A stretch of DNA of 64,000 bases from NCBI GenBank assembly GCA_031180805.1, contig JAPSLL010000005.1:62001-126000 (forward strand), in the 5' to 3' direction. The DNA is from Bacillus sp. (in: firmicutes). GTDB taxonomy: Bacteria > Bacillota > Bacilli > Bacillales > Bacillaceae. The notes under the pieces are model-generated. The model was not told where the DNA came from, did no database searches, and saw nothing but the letters and a program-made list of their open reading frames with translations. Every line of letters starts with the position of its first letter. Within the stretch, counting starts at the first letter, position 1. A program made the position numbers and the translations under genes. Shown here in pieces: positions 35,589 to 44,766 of this stretch.

Positions 35589-35978
35589 CTAAAGCTCTAC
35601 CTTATAATTTAGCACCAATTCATCACCTGGTACACCTCTTATGCCCCAGTTATGTTTTGGTGTTTCAAAAATTGTTATTTCTAAATCAATAGTCTGTATT
35701 TCTAATACTTCATTGATTTGTTGATATAATAGGCTAATAAGGTTTTTCTTTGCGCTAATTGATCTGCCTTCAAAAATGCTTATCTCAATAACAGTATAAG
35801 CATCTGATCTCTCATCAGGAAAATAAAAATCCTCCCTTTCAAGTGGGAAAAAGCGATGGAATCTTTTATCAACCGGGTATTTAAACGCTTCAACAACACA
35901 TGAATGAATAACATTTGATAGCTCTTGTTTAATCGGATTTAGATTTTCCTTCAATCCGTAGATTTTAATTTGCGTCAT
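35589..35978 (-). CDS. Tautomerase_2 family protein lacking Pro-1
   Basis: 129 residues: MTQIKIYGLKENLNPIKQEL at the start, RFFPLEREDFYFPDERSD, IEISIFEGRSISAKK, and a C-terminal NWGIRGVPGDEL. This is the tautomerase_2 pattern. In typical tautomerases, Pro-1 after Met removal is the catalytic base; here residue 2 is Thr, so standard tautomerase chemistry is unlikely. AAAGGAGG precedes the ATG. Confidence 0.8.
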   Translation of the reverse strand: MTQIKIYGLKENLNPIKQELSNVIHSCVVEAFKYPVDKRFHRFFPLEREDFYFPDERSDAYTVIEISIFEGRSISAKKNLISLLYQQINEVLEIQTIDLEITIFETPKHNWGIRGVPGDELVLNYKVEL

Positions 35979-36132
35979 TTTTTCCTCCTTTAAAAAACTT
36001 TACACACAATTCTTACCTCTTTACCTTATTCTGTAGAGAAATAGTGATTCCTTTATTATTAAGAAAGTTTTAAATGCTTACATTTTATTACTTGATAAAT
36101 ACACACTCCTTATGAATAATCCCAATTATAAT

Positions 36133-36165
36133 AAAAACCATCAAAGGCTCGATTCCTATGATGGT
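36133..36165 (-). terminator. Terminator after zinc-ribbon gene
   Basis: On the minus strand ACCATCA pairs with TGATGGT around a 15-nt loop, followed by TTTTATT, about 40 bp past the stop at 36205. Confidence 0.7.
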
Positions 36166-36204
36166 TTAGCATAATATGATTTTTAAAATATGGAATAAAA
36201 TTTA

Positions 36205-38082
36205 TTATTGCTTATCAGTACTTATTAATTCATTGATTCCAAACGATCCGTCAGGAAGAATTTTTACATTTTGTACCGTTTTATAGCTAGCATCTTCCTC
36301 ACTACCGTCTTGTTGATAAATTGTATATTCATCAAAAGAAGTCACCTGGTATGTTGTATCATCAAGCTTTTTCACTTCTTCAATTTCAATACTTAACAGG
36401 TCCTCTGTAATCCCTTTTTCATTTAAGTAGGCCGTGTATTCCTTTTGTTCATTGTACTTTTTACCTGAAGGGTCAATATACCCCTCTACTAAAGAAAAAT
36501 CTTCTGCATTTATAGCAGCAACACTTGCATACATATATTCCTCAACGAATGAAGCAATTTCATCTGTTGTTGCCACAGTTGAAATCGTACTATTTCCCCA
36601 ATTTGTTTGATACATTTTTGGCTCTTTTTCTTTTATTTCCTTCACATAATCTGTTCCATATCCAAAGGAAGAGTCCATCCCATTAATTAACCATTTCTTT
36701 TGCTTGTCATTATACTCAAGAGAATACCTTCTGTTTACTTCCACTTTCTCTAATTCAGGTGTTTCTCCTTCATAATATAATCCCTCATTATAGCTTTGCA
36801 GCACCTCTACATCAGCAACCCATTTATCGTCAGAAAAATATACATTGAGCGAATCGAGGGCAAATTTTGTTCCTAAATATTGGCCTTTATAATATTGCTC
36901 CATCTCCTGGCTATAAGCTATGCTCTCTGCAATGACATCTTTGTAACCGTCTGTTACTGTTGTTAATTTATTCGTACTACCTGTAGTAAACGCAACTAAA
37001 TTTTCAGTTGAATACGTAGCAATTTGATTAAAGATCACATCCTGGAGCTCACTGCTTTGACCAAGATTAACGGAAACCTCACTATCTGTAATTGGAATTT
37101 CAGCTGTTTTAACCTTTCCCCATGGCAATGTTGCCTCAACCTGGATGTTCATCGAGCCATCGACTAGTACAGGGCCAAAGGTTGGGGTTTTAATCGGATC
37201 AATCTTTACATCTTTACCATCAATAAATAATGCCGCTTTTACACTAGGATCAAAGGAATTAAGATTTACTGTCACATCTTCCCCATCCAAGTACATATCA
37301 AGCTCAACCTCGTTACCACTGTTTACAAGTGAAACATTTTCCGATCTTTTTAAATCAACAAAATCTGTTTTTAATGTTGCTTGGACCTTGTAGTTACCTG
37401 GAAGATATGGGCCATATGTATGTTGAAAATCATCTTCATCAGCTTTACCGATTTCTTTACCATCAAACGATAATTGAGTATCTTTGTAGTTCGTAGTAAT
37501 CGTTACAAATACCTCTTCTACTTCTAATGAATATTTATCAAAGAAAAGTGCGGTTTTCCCATCCTTCTTCAAATTTATAACACCGTTATCCAAATTCCCT
37601 TCAGCAAAAAAATCAATTAAATCATTACTACTTCTGTAAGTATGATTGTCCAAATACTCGGACTGCTCCTCTAAATTATCGATTAAGTCGCTAACCTCAT
37701 CAGGATGTTTTTTATAATAGCTTACAAAGCCCTTTACACTCGATTCGCTAATCGTTAACTGGGGATCATCCGAATGGAGCAGTTTCGCTACTTTCTTATG
37801 ATCTCCATCGATAAGCGCCTTTTCAAAGCTTTCAATCATTCGGTTCTTATCTGTTAAGGTTTCCCCTGTTTTATAAGCACCAAATAGTAAAATAACCGCA
37901 GCACCAATTCCAATTAACAGCATCTTTGTTTTTTTCGTCATTTTTTGTGCTGGCACTGGTTGTTGTGAAATCTGAGTTGTTGCTGGTGCTTTACCTTTAA
38001 CAACTGTTCCACAAGAAGGACAAAAGGCTGCACCTTCCTTTAGTTGTGTTCCACATTCATTACAAAATAACATCTTTTTCAT
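36205..38082 (-). CDS. Membrane-anchored zinc-ribbon protein, TcaA/YvbJ-like (625 aa)
   Basis: An N-terminal zinc ribbon (FCNECGTQL and FCPSCGTVV, residues about 6-28) is followed by a linker and one membrane helix (about 53-68). A large extracytoplasmic part comes next: a TcaA-like region with repeated beta modules (GPYLPGNYKVQATL and FGPVLVDGSMNIQV) and NTF2-like modules toward the C-terminus. Related proteins (YvbJ; TcaA in Staphylococcus) are linked to cell-wall antibiotics. It is the last gene of a set with an ABC-2 exporter 17 bp upstream. Its layout parallels the protein at 44766-46187, suggesting duplication. Confidence 0.85.
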   Translation of the reverse strand: MKKMLFCNECGTQLKEGAAFCPSCGTVVKGKAPATTQISQQPVPAQKMTKKTKMLLIGIGAAVILLFGAYKTGETLTDKNRMIESFEKALIDGDHKKVAKLLHSDDPQLTISESSVKGFVSYYKKHPDEVSDLIDNLEEQSEYLDNHTYRSSNDLIDFFAEGNLDNGVINLKKDGKTALFFDKYSLEVEEVFVTITTNYKDTQLSFDGKEIGKADEDDFQHTYGPYLPGNYKVQATLKTDFVDLKRSENVSLVNSGNEVELDMYLDGEDVTVNLNSFDPSVKAALFIDGKDVKIDPIKTPTFGPVLVDGSMNIQVEATLPWGKVKTAEIPITDSEVSVNLGQSSELQDVIFNQIATYSTENLVAFTTGSTNKLTTVTDGYKDVIAESIAYSQEMEQYYKGQYLGTKFALDSLNVYFSDDKWVADVEVLQSYNEGLYYEGETPELEKVEVNRRYSLEYNDKQKKWLINGMDSSFGYGTDYVKEIKEKEPKMYQTNWGNSTISTVATTDEIASFVEEYMYASVAAINAEDFSLVEGYIDPSGKKYNEQKEYTAYLNEKGITEDLLSIEIEEVKKLDDTTYQVTSFDEYTIYQQDGSEEDASYKTVQNVKILPDGSFGINELISTDKQ

Positions 38083-38098
38083 TGCCCCCTAAAATTGT

Positions 38099-38833
38099 TT
38101 ACCTTTCTTCGCGGAGCATCGCAAAAATAAGCTCCTCTTCATTTACTATCGGCTCGTTCCCCTGTTTATTTAAGTAAGATTTCGCTTCTTCTAGATTCCC
38201 GGTAAATTCAATGCTCCCTTTTTTAAGCACCCCGATACGTTTACATATCGTTTTAATTTCGCTCATATCATGTGTTGTATAAACAATTGCCTTCCCTGCA
38301 GCTGCTAAGCTTTTCATATATTCATTGATTTCAAGCTTTGATTGAAGATCGATTCCAACAGTTGGTTCATCCATTAGCAAAATGTCAGGGTCATGCATTA
38401 AGGCGACTGCAATATTCAATTTCCGCTTCATCCCACCAGAAAGCTTTGAAACCTTTTCATTCCATTTATCCTGTAATTTCACTTCCTCACACGCTTCAAG
38501 CATTCTTGCGACACTTACTTTTGTTTTTAGGAACTTACTCCAAAATTTAAGGTTTTCCTTTACCGTTAATTCGTCCCAAAGGGCAATATCCTGTGGCACA
38601 TAGCCGATCATTTGTCTAACCTGCTTCGTTTGCTTATGAATGTCGAGCCCTTTCATCATCACGGTTCCCTTAGAAGGCTTTACCGTTGTCGTTAAAATCG
38701 ATAATAATGTTGATTTACCAGCACCATTTGGCCCCAGTAGTCCAAATATTTCTCCAGCATTTATTTGAAGAGAGACACCTTGTAAAATCTTCTTTTTCCC
38801 GTAGTTATGGTGAACTTGATCAATTGTTATCAC
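38099..38833 (-). CDS. ABC-2 type exporter ATP-binding protein
   Basis: 244 residues, GTG start at 38833 with GGAGGTTG upstream. Walker A GPNGAGKSTLL, Q-loop YVPQDIALWDELTV, signature KLSGGMKRKLNIAVALM, Walker B ILLMDEPTVGID, and H-loop TTHDMSE place it in the DrrA/NodI-like (ABC-2) class. It overlaps the end of one permease gene by 14 bp, so the two permeases and this ATPase form one transporter. Confidence 0.93.
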   Translation of the reverse strand: MITIDQVHHNYGKKKILQGVSLQINAGEIFGLLGPNGAGKSTLLSILTTTVKPSKGTVMMKGLDIHKQTKQVRQMIGYVPQDIALWDELTVKENLKFWSKFLKTKVSVARMLEACEEVKLQDKWNEKVSKLSGGMKRKLNIAVALMHDPDILLMDEPTVGIDLQSKLEINEYMKSLAAAGKAIVYTTHDMSEIKTICKRIGVLKKGSIEFTGNLEEAKSYLNKQGNEPIVNEEELIFAMLREER

Positions 38834-39983
38834 TTTTTAACAACCTCCATATTGAGCTAACCCATAATAGAATCGCCATTGCGATAATAAGCAGAAGCTT
38901 GCTGATCTCCTCAGAAATCATCATATTAGGCTGGAGAAGCAGGGCTTGAGGGAATATATTTATCCATGTTTGAAAATCCCCGACGATTTCGTTCATCGGA
39001 AAAAGACTTCCACTAAAAACTGCCATTATCAAGCTTATTAAAACGCCAAACACATAATAGCTTCCGATATGATGAATAAGGCTTGCTGAAAAAATCGCCA
39101 ATCCAATACTAAAAAACACATATAAAACCATCATTAAAAGTAATAGCGATTCGCCTTCAGCAATGTGCAACCTTGTAAACAGAAAAAAACTTCCACACGC
39201 TTGCATCGCTTGAAGAAGAAGGACCGCTGTTGACGTTTGCAGTAAATAACTTGGTAATCCTTGATACGTTGTTTTCATCCGCTTGAACAGCATTTTTTCT
39301 CTTATCAACCAATCGGATTGGAGGAAACAAATGACCAGCGTGAAAAATCCCCATAGGCCGATATAAGGCTTAGTTATCGCTCCGTCTTCCTCAACTGGCT
39401 GGCTAGAGCTCGCTCCATTCATATAGTCAATTGTCATAAGTGGTTGAGGCTCCCATTGTTCAATACTTGAATAAGCAAAAGCTGCATTCCACGTTTCCTT
39501 TAACTCTTGACTTTCCATCCCAAATTGCTTATATATTTGTCCTACTTGATTTGCTGCTTTAATCGAGCTTGAGATTCGGGTTACTTCGCTCGCAATCACT
39601 TCTCGTACAATCGTATATGCAATAGAGGACGGTGCAATTTTCATTTCGATAATCTCTTCACGCTTTTCTTTTAAAAGCTGCTGCTGGAAATTCTTTTTAA
39701 AAACAAATACACTATCAATCTCTTTTCTTTCCAGCATTTTATCTGCTTCCTCAATCGTTGTTTCAATAATGGCTAGTCTTTTTTGCTCCTTTATTCGATT
39801 TATTATTGAGGAAGATAAGCTAGAGCTATCCTCATCAACAATTGCAATCGGGATAACCAAATCCTCCTGCTGTGATTGAAGCAATGTGCCAAATAGCATC
39901 GTGATGACAGCCGGAGCAAGTAAAAAGAGAAGGATACTCGGTTTTTTTATCATTTGCTTACATTTTGCGAAAAATATCCTCAT
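38820..39983 (-). CDS. ABC-2 family transporter permease (first of pair)
   Basis: 387 residues from the ATG at 39983, which overlaps the stop of the other permease (TAATG), with AGGTGG upstream; a longer in-frame reading to 40082 is rejected. Topology is ABC-2/YhgE-like: one N-terminal helix (PSILLFLLAPAVITMLFGTL), a large outside domain (about 40-210), then five to six C-terminal helices including VFGVLISLIMAVFSGSLFPMN. It pairs with the next permease and ATPase. Confidence 0.88.
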   Translation of the reverse strand: MRIFFAKCKQMIKKPSILLFLLAPAVITMLFGTLLQSQQEDLVIPIAIVDEDSSSLSSSIINRIKEQKRLAIIETTIEEADKMLERKEIDSVFVFKKNFQQQLLKEKREEIIEMKIAPSSIAYTIVREVIASEVTRISSSIKAANQVGQIYKQFGMESQELKETWNAAFAYSSIEQWEPQPLMTIDYMNGASSSQPVEEDGAITKPYIGLWGFFTLVICFLQSDWLIREKMLFKRMKTTYQGLPSYLLQTSTAVLLLQAMQACGSFFLFTRLHIAEGESLLLLMMVLYVFFSIGLAIFSASLIHHIGSYYVFGVLISLIMAVFSGSLFPMNEIVGDFQTWINIFPQALLLQPNMMISEEISKLLLIIAMAILLWVSSIWRLLKSDNN

Positions 39984-41212
39984 TACTTTCCACCTACCTT
40001 TACTGTACGAATCATCGTCACGACCTTTGTTAACATGATGAAGAGAAACGAAGCTAGTAAAAACGTACAAACATAATTCCAATAGGAAAATGTCGTAATA
40101 TCCTCAATCATTAAAAGCATTAATTTAAGCGCCCATGTATTGATCGAAAACATGCTAAGCTGTTGAAGCCATTCCGGATAATAGATTTGTGGGATAAGAT
40201 GTCCCCCTGTAATCGCACCAAACAGAATGATTATCATGCCGATCGTTTGAAAATAGCTCTCACGGACTACGATGGACTGGATTAGCATAAATATTGAAGT
40301 AAACAATAGAGACATAGTAAAAATCACACAAAACAAATACAATCTGTTTATGTCAGGGAATACATTCCCGATATAAAAGATTGATATAGCGAGGAGGAGG
40401 CCGCTTATAAAGACTAGAATAAAGCTTGATAAGCATGTAGCAGCTGTTGTCTGAAATAAAGTAACCCCTAGTGAATTTAATCGCTGCTTTACCGCATGGA
40501 TGATTTGTTTATTTACGAGCATCGTTCCAATAAATGACCAAATCATTAATAGCAGCACAAAAAAGGAACCTACATAATAATGGACCATGCTTTCCTGAAA
40601 AAGGACAGGTTGCTCGATTTCTGAGTAAATTTCGTTTCTGCCTAAAACATGTAAAGAATAGGAAATGATTGCTCTTTTGACTGTCTCAGATCGTTCGCTC
40701 TTTGCAACATCCATTTTCTTCATAAAGTCGTTGACTGTATTTATCCCACTTTGGGCTGCAGATGTATAGTTTGCTGCGCTATCCATCACATATTTAACCA
40801 TTTGTGCTTGTAATGGCTGCTGTTCATTTCCAATCACTTTTACAGGTGTGTTAATTCCGTTTGTTGCATCATGACTAAACCCCTTTGGAATAATAATCAT
40901 TGCAGCGATTTCGTTCTCCTCAAGCAACTTGCCTGCTTTTTCCTCATCAACCTGCATCGTCTTCATGATTTTATTGAAATCATCATTTTCCGTAAGCTGT
41001 TGGATGACGAGTCTTGTTTCTAGCGTCGGGTCGTTGTTTACAATCGCTACCTTAAACGAATCCATTCGATTGTCATCCTGTAAAACAGACATTCCGATAA
41101 GAACGAATAAGCATAAAAAGAAAATAGGGCACAACCATAAAAATATCGCTGTTTTCCTATTTCCCCAAAGAATTTTCAATTGAAAAGCTGTAAAAACAAA
41201 TATATTTTTCAT
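39983..41212 (-). CDS. ABC-2 family transporter permease (second of pair)
   Basis: 409 residues: N-terminal helix (TAIFLWLCPIFFLCLFVLIG), a large extracytoplasmic domain (about 45-210), and five to six C-terminal helices with IILFGAITGGHLIPQIYYPEW before the last ones. Same architecture as the permease next to it, so they probably form a heterodimer. Exported substrate unknown; context suggests envelope or antibiotic-related export. Confidence 0.88.
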   Translation of the reverse strand: MKNIFVFTAFQLKILWGNRKTAIFLWLCPIFFLCLFVLIGMSVLQDDNRMDSFKVAIVNNDPTLETRLVIQQLTENDDFNKIMKTMQVDEEKAGKLLEENEIAAMIIIPKGFSHDATNGINTPVKVIGNEQQPLQAQMVKYVMDSAANYTSAAQSGINTVNDFMKKMDVAKSERSETVKRAIISYSLHVLGRNEIYSEIEQPVLFQESMVHYYVGSFFVLLLMIWSFIGTMLVNKQIIHAVKQRLNSLGVTLFQTTAATCLSSFILVFISGLLLAISIFYIGNVFPDINRLYLFCVIFTMSLLFTSIFMLIQSIVVRESYFQTIGMIIILFGAITGGHLIPQIYYPEWLQQLSMFSINTWALKLMLLMIEDITTFSYWNYVCTFLLASFLFIMLTKVVTMIRTVKVGGK

Positions 41213-41341
41213 GACAAAACTCCCGTGAGTTCATATCTACTTTAAATTCAGTATGTAGCTATTTCTATTAAACTTTTCTTTTTGTTTCCGCTCCATTACA
41301 AAGTTTCCTTAAAAACAACAATGTTTTTAAAAAGAGCCAAT

Positions 41342-41386
41342 AAAAAAAGGAAAGACATCCAAATGATTGGATGTAGCAATCCTTTC
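41342..41386 (-). terminator. Terminator after 640-aa zinc-ribbon gene
   Basis: On the minus strand a bulged stem (GAAAGG...CTTTCC outside ACATCC/GGATGT) is followed by TTTTTTT. It separates this gene from the ABC-2 set. Confidence 0.85.
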
Positions 41387-41397
41387 TTCAACATTTT

Positions 41398-43320
41398 TTA
41401 GTAGCTTTCTAGAAGCTCCTCATCAAATAATTCATCTTCATAATAGCCATCCTCGTAGAACAACTCATCTTCGTAATACTCTTCACCCGAATAATCCTCT
41501 TCATAAGTACCCATCATGTCTTCATAGCTGAAGCCGAATTTTTCGGCAAGCTCCATCATATTATTGTAAACTTCCTCTTCAATTGCATAAATATCCTCTT
41601 CAGTAATTTTTGCAATGTTTAATCCTTCAGATGAATCATTATTTAATTGAGGTAGGTCAGCTTTCTTTTTCAACTTTGACTTAGAATCAATAGTAAGCAT
41701 GATTGATCCTGCATCATATTCATCCTCAATATTTAACTCAATTTCATACTTTTCATTGGAATATTCTTTTTTCAAATTGACATCCCTTGTTTCGACGACT
41801 GTTCCAGACAAACCAGAAGGCATATCATAAATCGCATCATCGGAGGCTTCTATTTTAAATTCATGGTTAACTGTTTGCTTACTTCCTGATTTTCCTTTGT
41901 AGTTTGAAGTAATCGCTACATCAACCTTTCCATCCGATACACCGTATGACTTAGAAGAAATGGATATCTTTCTCTTCTCAATTGTATTATCTGCTTTCTT
42001 CACTTCAATATCGTTGCTCATTTCAAAGGCAACTTCTGATTCGTCCTCTTTAGAACCAGCTTTAATCTTTAATTCTTCATATCTATTATCATTTTTCAAC
42101 GGAACATTTTTGCTAGTCACCACAAGCTCGGCATCTGAAGAATCATCTCCGAATCCAATTGTCAACTTACGGTCAACAACTTGCTCTTTATCATCGATTA
42201 ATAGCTCTGACTTAATTCCTCTTAACACTGGTGAATCCTTTAAATCTTCTTTTGCATCTTTTAAGCCCTCAATTAGCTCTTCTTTCATTTCCTTCGCATT
42301 TAATTCTTCTGCTGCACTTGCTTCATCAAGTGATACCGCAAGCTCTGAAAGCTTCTCAACTCGTTTAACGAGCATATTGTGTAATTCAGTATCTTTAATT
42401 AAGACATCGATAAAATCAATCATAAATTGATTAGACTCTTTTGGAGACATTTCAAATGTGACTTTTCTTAGTTTTAGCTCTGTACCATCATGTTTATAGT
42501 TGATTCCTTTTTCAAGACTAAATTGCTCATCTTTTAAATGTGATAATAAAAATTCTGTGTATTTTTTCTGTAAATGCTCTTTTTCTTTATCTGTTAATTT
42601 CAATTCATTTAAATCAATATCTGCTAGTTCCAATGTTTCTGGACCATCATAGCTAGGATCAAGCATTCTCATCGCTTCGCCAAATTCATTGAAATTCACA
42701 TATAAAAATTTCTCATATAAAGCAGGTATTTTTAAACCTAGCTGTTCCTTAGATTGGTAAAGCTCCACATTTACAGCTTCCTCATCTGCAAGATTAACTC
42801 CTAATGAATAATAGCCTTCATTTGTTAAAGGACTTATTTCTGTTTTACTCGTAAGTGATGCTTCACTTAAAATATCTTTAACCATTTGTACATCAGGATC
42901 TGATTCCAATGATTCAATTTCAAAATTTCCGCTTAAAGTCGTTTCATTGCTTGATGGCTTTTCTAATGTCTTTTGGTTAAATTCAATTAAATCACCATAA
43001 TGACTATCCACATCTTCTGCCACTTGTTTTAATGAATTAATCTCTGAAAGCAAATAAAGCTCTTTCGGTGATTTATGCAAAATAAAACCGGCTGCTGTAC
43101 CTGCTCCAGCAAGAACAACAATACCAGCAATAATCAGTGCTTTTTTTAGTGTAAAAGGCTTTTTCACCTTTGTTACGACTTGTGGTTGATTATTTCCTGT
43201 TTCTAAATTTGCTGCTGTCTCTTGCTTTGCTGTTTCGATAACTTCCTCAATTTTGGTACCACATGATGGACAAAACTTATCATTTGCCTCGTATTGTGTA
43301 CCACAATTTGAACAATACAT
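41398..43320 (-). CDS. Membrane-anchored zinc-ribbon protein (DUF6583-like, 640 aa)
   Basis: Zinc ribbon (YCSNCGTQY and FCPSCGTKI, residues 2-23), a membrane helix (about 60-82; ALIIAGIVVLAGAGTAAGFIL), then a long outside domain of about 500 residues rich in beta strands and charged helices. It ends in a strongly acidic, Tyr-rich tail (EEDYSGEEYYEDELFYED). The outside domain matches a family I know as DUF6583; function unknown. GGGGGAG precedes the ATG. Confidence 0.8.
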   Translation of the reverse strand: MYCSNCGTQYEANDKFCPSCGTKIEEVIETAKQETAANLETGNNQPQVVTKVKKPFTLKKALIIAGIVVLAGAGTAAGFILHKSPKELYLLSEINSLKQVAEDVDSHYGDLIEFNQKTLEKPSSNETTLSGNFEIESLESDPDVQMVKDILSEASLTSKTEISPLTNEGYYSLGVNLADEEAVNVELYQSKEQLGLKIPALYEKFLYVNFNEFGEAMRMLDPSYDGPETLELADIDLNELKLTDKEKEHLQKKYTEFLLSHLKDEQFSLEKGINYKHDGTELKLRKVTFEMSPKESNQFMIDFIDVLIKDTELHNMLVKRVEKLSELAVSLDEASAAEELNAKEMKEELIEGLKDAKEDLKDSPVLRGIKSELLIDDKEQVVDRKLTIGFGDDSSDAELVVTSKNVPLKNDNRYEELKIKAGSKEDESEVAFEMSNDIEVKKADNTIEKRKISISSKSYGVSDGKVDVAITSNYKGKSGSKQTVNHEFKIEASDDAIYDMPSGLSGTVVETRDVNLKKEYSNEKYEIELNIEDEYDAGSIMLTIDSKSKLKKKADLPQLNNDSSEGLNIAKITEEDIYAIEEEVYNNMMELAEKFGFSYEDMMGTYEEDYSGEEYYEDELFYEDGYYEDELFDEELLESY

Positions 43321-43443
43321 GAATGTTACTCCCCCTAAATCTCATTTATCTATTTAACTGCCAGTATAAATTTACCATTGTATGAATAGGTAACGGTTAA
43401 AAACTAACAGTATAAATCAAAACATACACTTTACCATGCTATG

Positions 43444-44766
43444 CTATTCACCAACCGTATTTTCTGCTGTTTCAATATTTAAGTTTGTCTCTTTTATCGA
43501 TTGAAGCTTGAAGGATAAGATTCTCTTTACTGCCTCATCAATTCGCTCCTCCGATAATTTCTTTTCTTGAACAGCCTTCTGAATTCCCTTAAACACTTCT
43601 TTTTGGCTTTCTAGCGTATGGCATACTAATAAAAGGTCAGCACCTGCATCAATTGCACTAAAGCCTAAATCTTCATAAGTAAAGTATTTATTTACAGCAC
43701 CCATCTCTAAGTCATCTGTTACAACAATCCCTGTGTATCCAAGCTTTTTTCTTAACAGCTCACTTATGATGACTCGTGAAATGCTCGCTGGGTTTTCTTT
43801 ATCATAAGCTGGGTATTTAATATGTGTGACCATTGTAAAAAATGAACGATGATCAACCTCATCTATCATTTTTTTGAATGGATAAATATCGTTATTTTCT
43901 AGATCCAATTGATTCGCCTCAACTGATGATGTTTCATGATGAGGATCGATATTGCTTCGACCATTTCCAGGAAAATGCTTTAATGTTGCCGTTATACCTG
44001 CATCGGTAAAACCGGCGATAGCCTGCTCTCCAAGCTCAGCCGTTTTCTTAGGATCAATGCCATATGAACGGGAATCGGTTTCAGATAAGTCTAATACTGG
44101 AGCAAAATTCACATGAATCCCCATTGTTTTTAACTCTTGACCATTTTTCAATGCTGAATCATAAACCGCTTGACTGCTACCGCTTTTCCCTAATTCCTGT
44201 TGAGAAGGAATATTCGATACTTTATCTCGCATCCGCACTATTTGACCACCCTCTTGGTCAATGCTGATTAATAGGGGAATCTTTTTAGCGTTGTTCAATG
44301 CAAGCTGCTGTAAGTCATTGCTTAGCTTTGTCACCTGGCCAGGTGATTCCATGTTACGATCGTAATAAATAATGCCGCCAGCTTTATATTCATTTATCAT
44401 CGTTTTTGCATGGTCATTTATTTCTTTCCCATCAAAGCCAATGACCATCAATTGACCGATTTTTTCTTCCAACGTCATCTCTGCTAACAAATCATCAACC
44501 TTTTCCTCAATTGATGTATCTGTTTGCTGCTGTACTTGAGAGAAGGTTGTTGCTTCTATAATACGGTCATCTTCCTGAATGGTTTCCTTTTTTGTTAAAT
44601 CTTTCGTTGAATCTGCATGTTGTTCAGCCTTTTGATTCCCTTCAGCATTTTCAGCTTGGTTACTATTTGCTGTGAAAAAATATCCACCTATTAAGACTAG
44701 GGCAAATAATAAAAATAGGAAAGGCATGAAACGAATCATTCTTTTAGATTTACGTCTATTTTTCAT
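43444..44766 (-). CDS. Membrane-anchored GH3 beta-N-acetylglucosaminidase-like protein
   Basis: 440 residues. Signal-anchor helix at about 12-30 (FMPFLFLLFALVLIGGYFF), a low-complexity linker to about 85, then a GH3 N-terminal domain. It shows LLISIDQEGGQIVRM, the Lys-His substrate motif LKHFPGNG, the DPHH catalytic His segment of NagZ-type enzymes, and the nucleophile Asp in GIVVTDDLEMGAV. NagZ enzymes release N-acetylglucosamine from muropeptides. Here the enzyme is outside the membrane. The start codon shares an A with the upstream zinc-ribbon stop (TAATG). Confidence 0.88.
   Translation of the reverse strand: MKNRRKSKRMIRFMPFLFLLFALVLIGGYFFTANSNQAENAEGNQKAEQHADSTKDLTKKETIQEDDRIIEATTFSQVQQQTDTSIEEKVDDLLAEMTLEEKIGQLMVIGFDGKEINDHAKTMINEYKAGGIIYYDRNMESPGQVTKLSNDLQQLALNNAKKIPLLISIDQEGGQIVRMRDKVSNIPSQQELGKSGSSQAVYDSALKNGQELKTMGIHVNFAPVLDLSETDSRSYGIDPKKTAELGEQAIAGFTDAGITATLKHFPGNGRSNIDPHHETSSVEANQLDLENNDIYPFKKMIDEVDHRSFFTMVTHIKYPAYDKENPASISRVIISELLRKKLGYTGIVVTDDLEMGAVNKYFTYEDLGFSAIDAGADLLLVCHTLESQKEVFKGIQKAVQEKKLSEERIDEAVKRILSFKLQSIKETNLNIETAENTVGE

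Noticed and set aside
38686-38949. 87-aa plus-strand frame over the ABC ATPase/permease junction
   Set aside because: Antisense to two clear genes with no ribosome-binding site.
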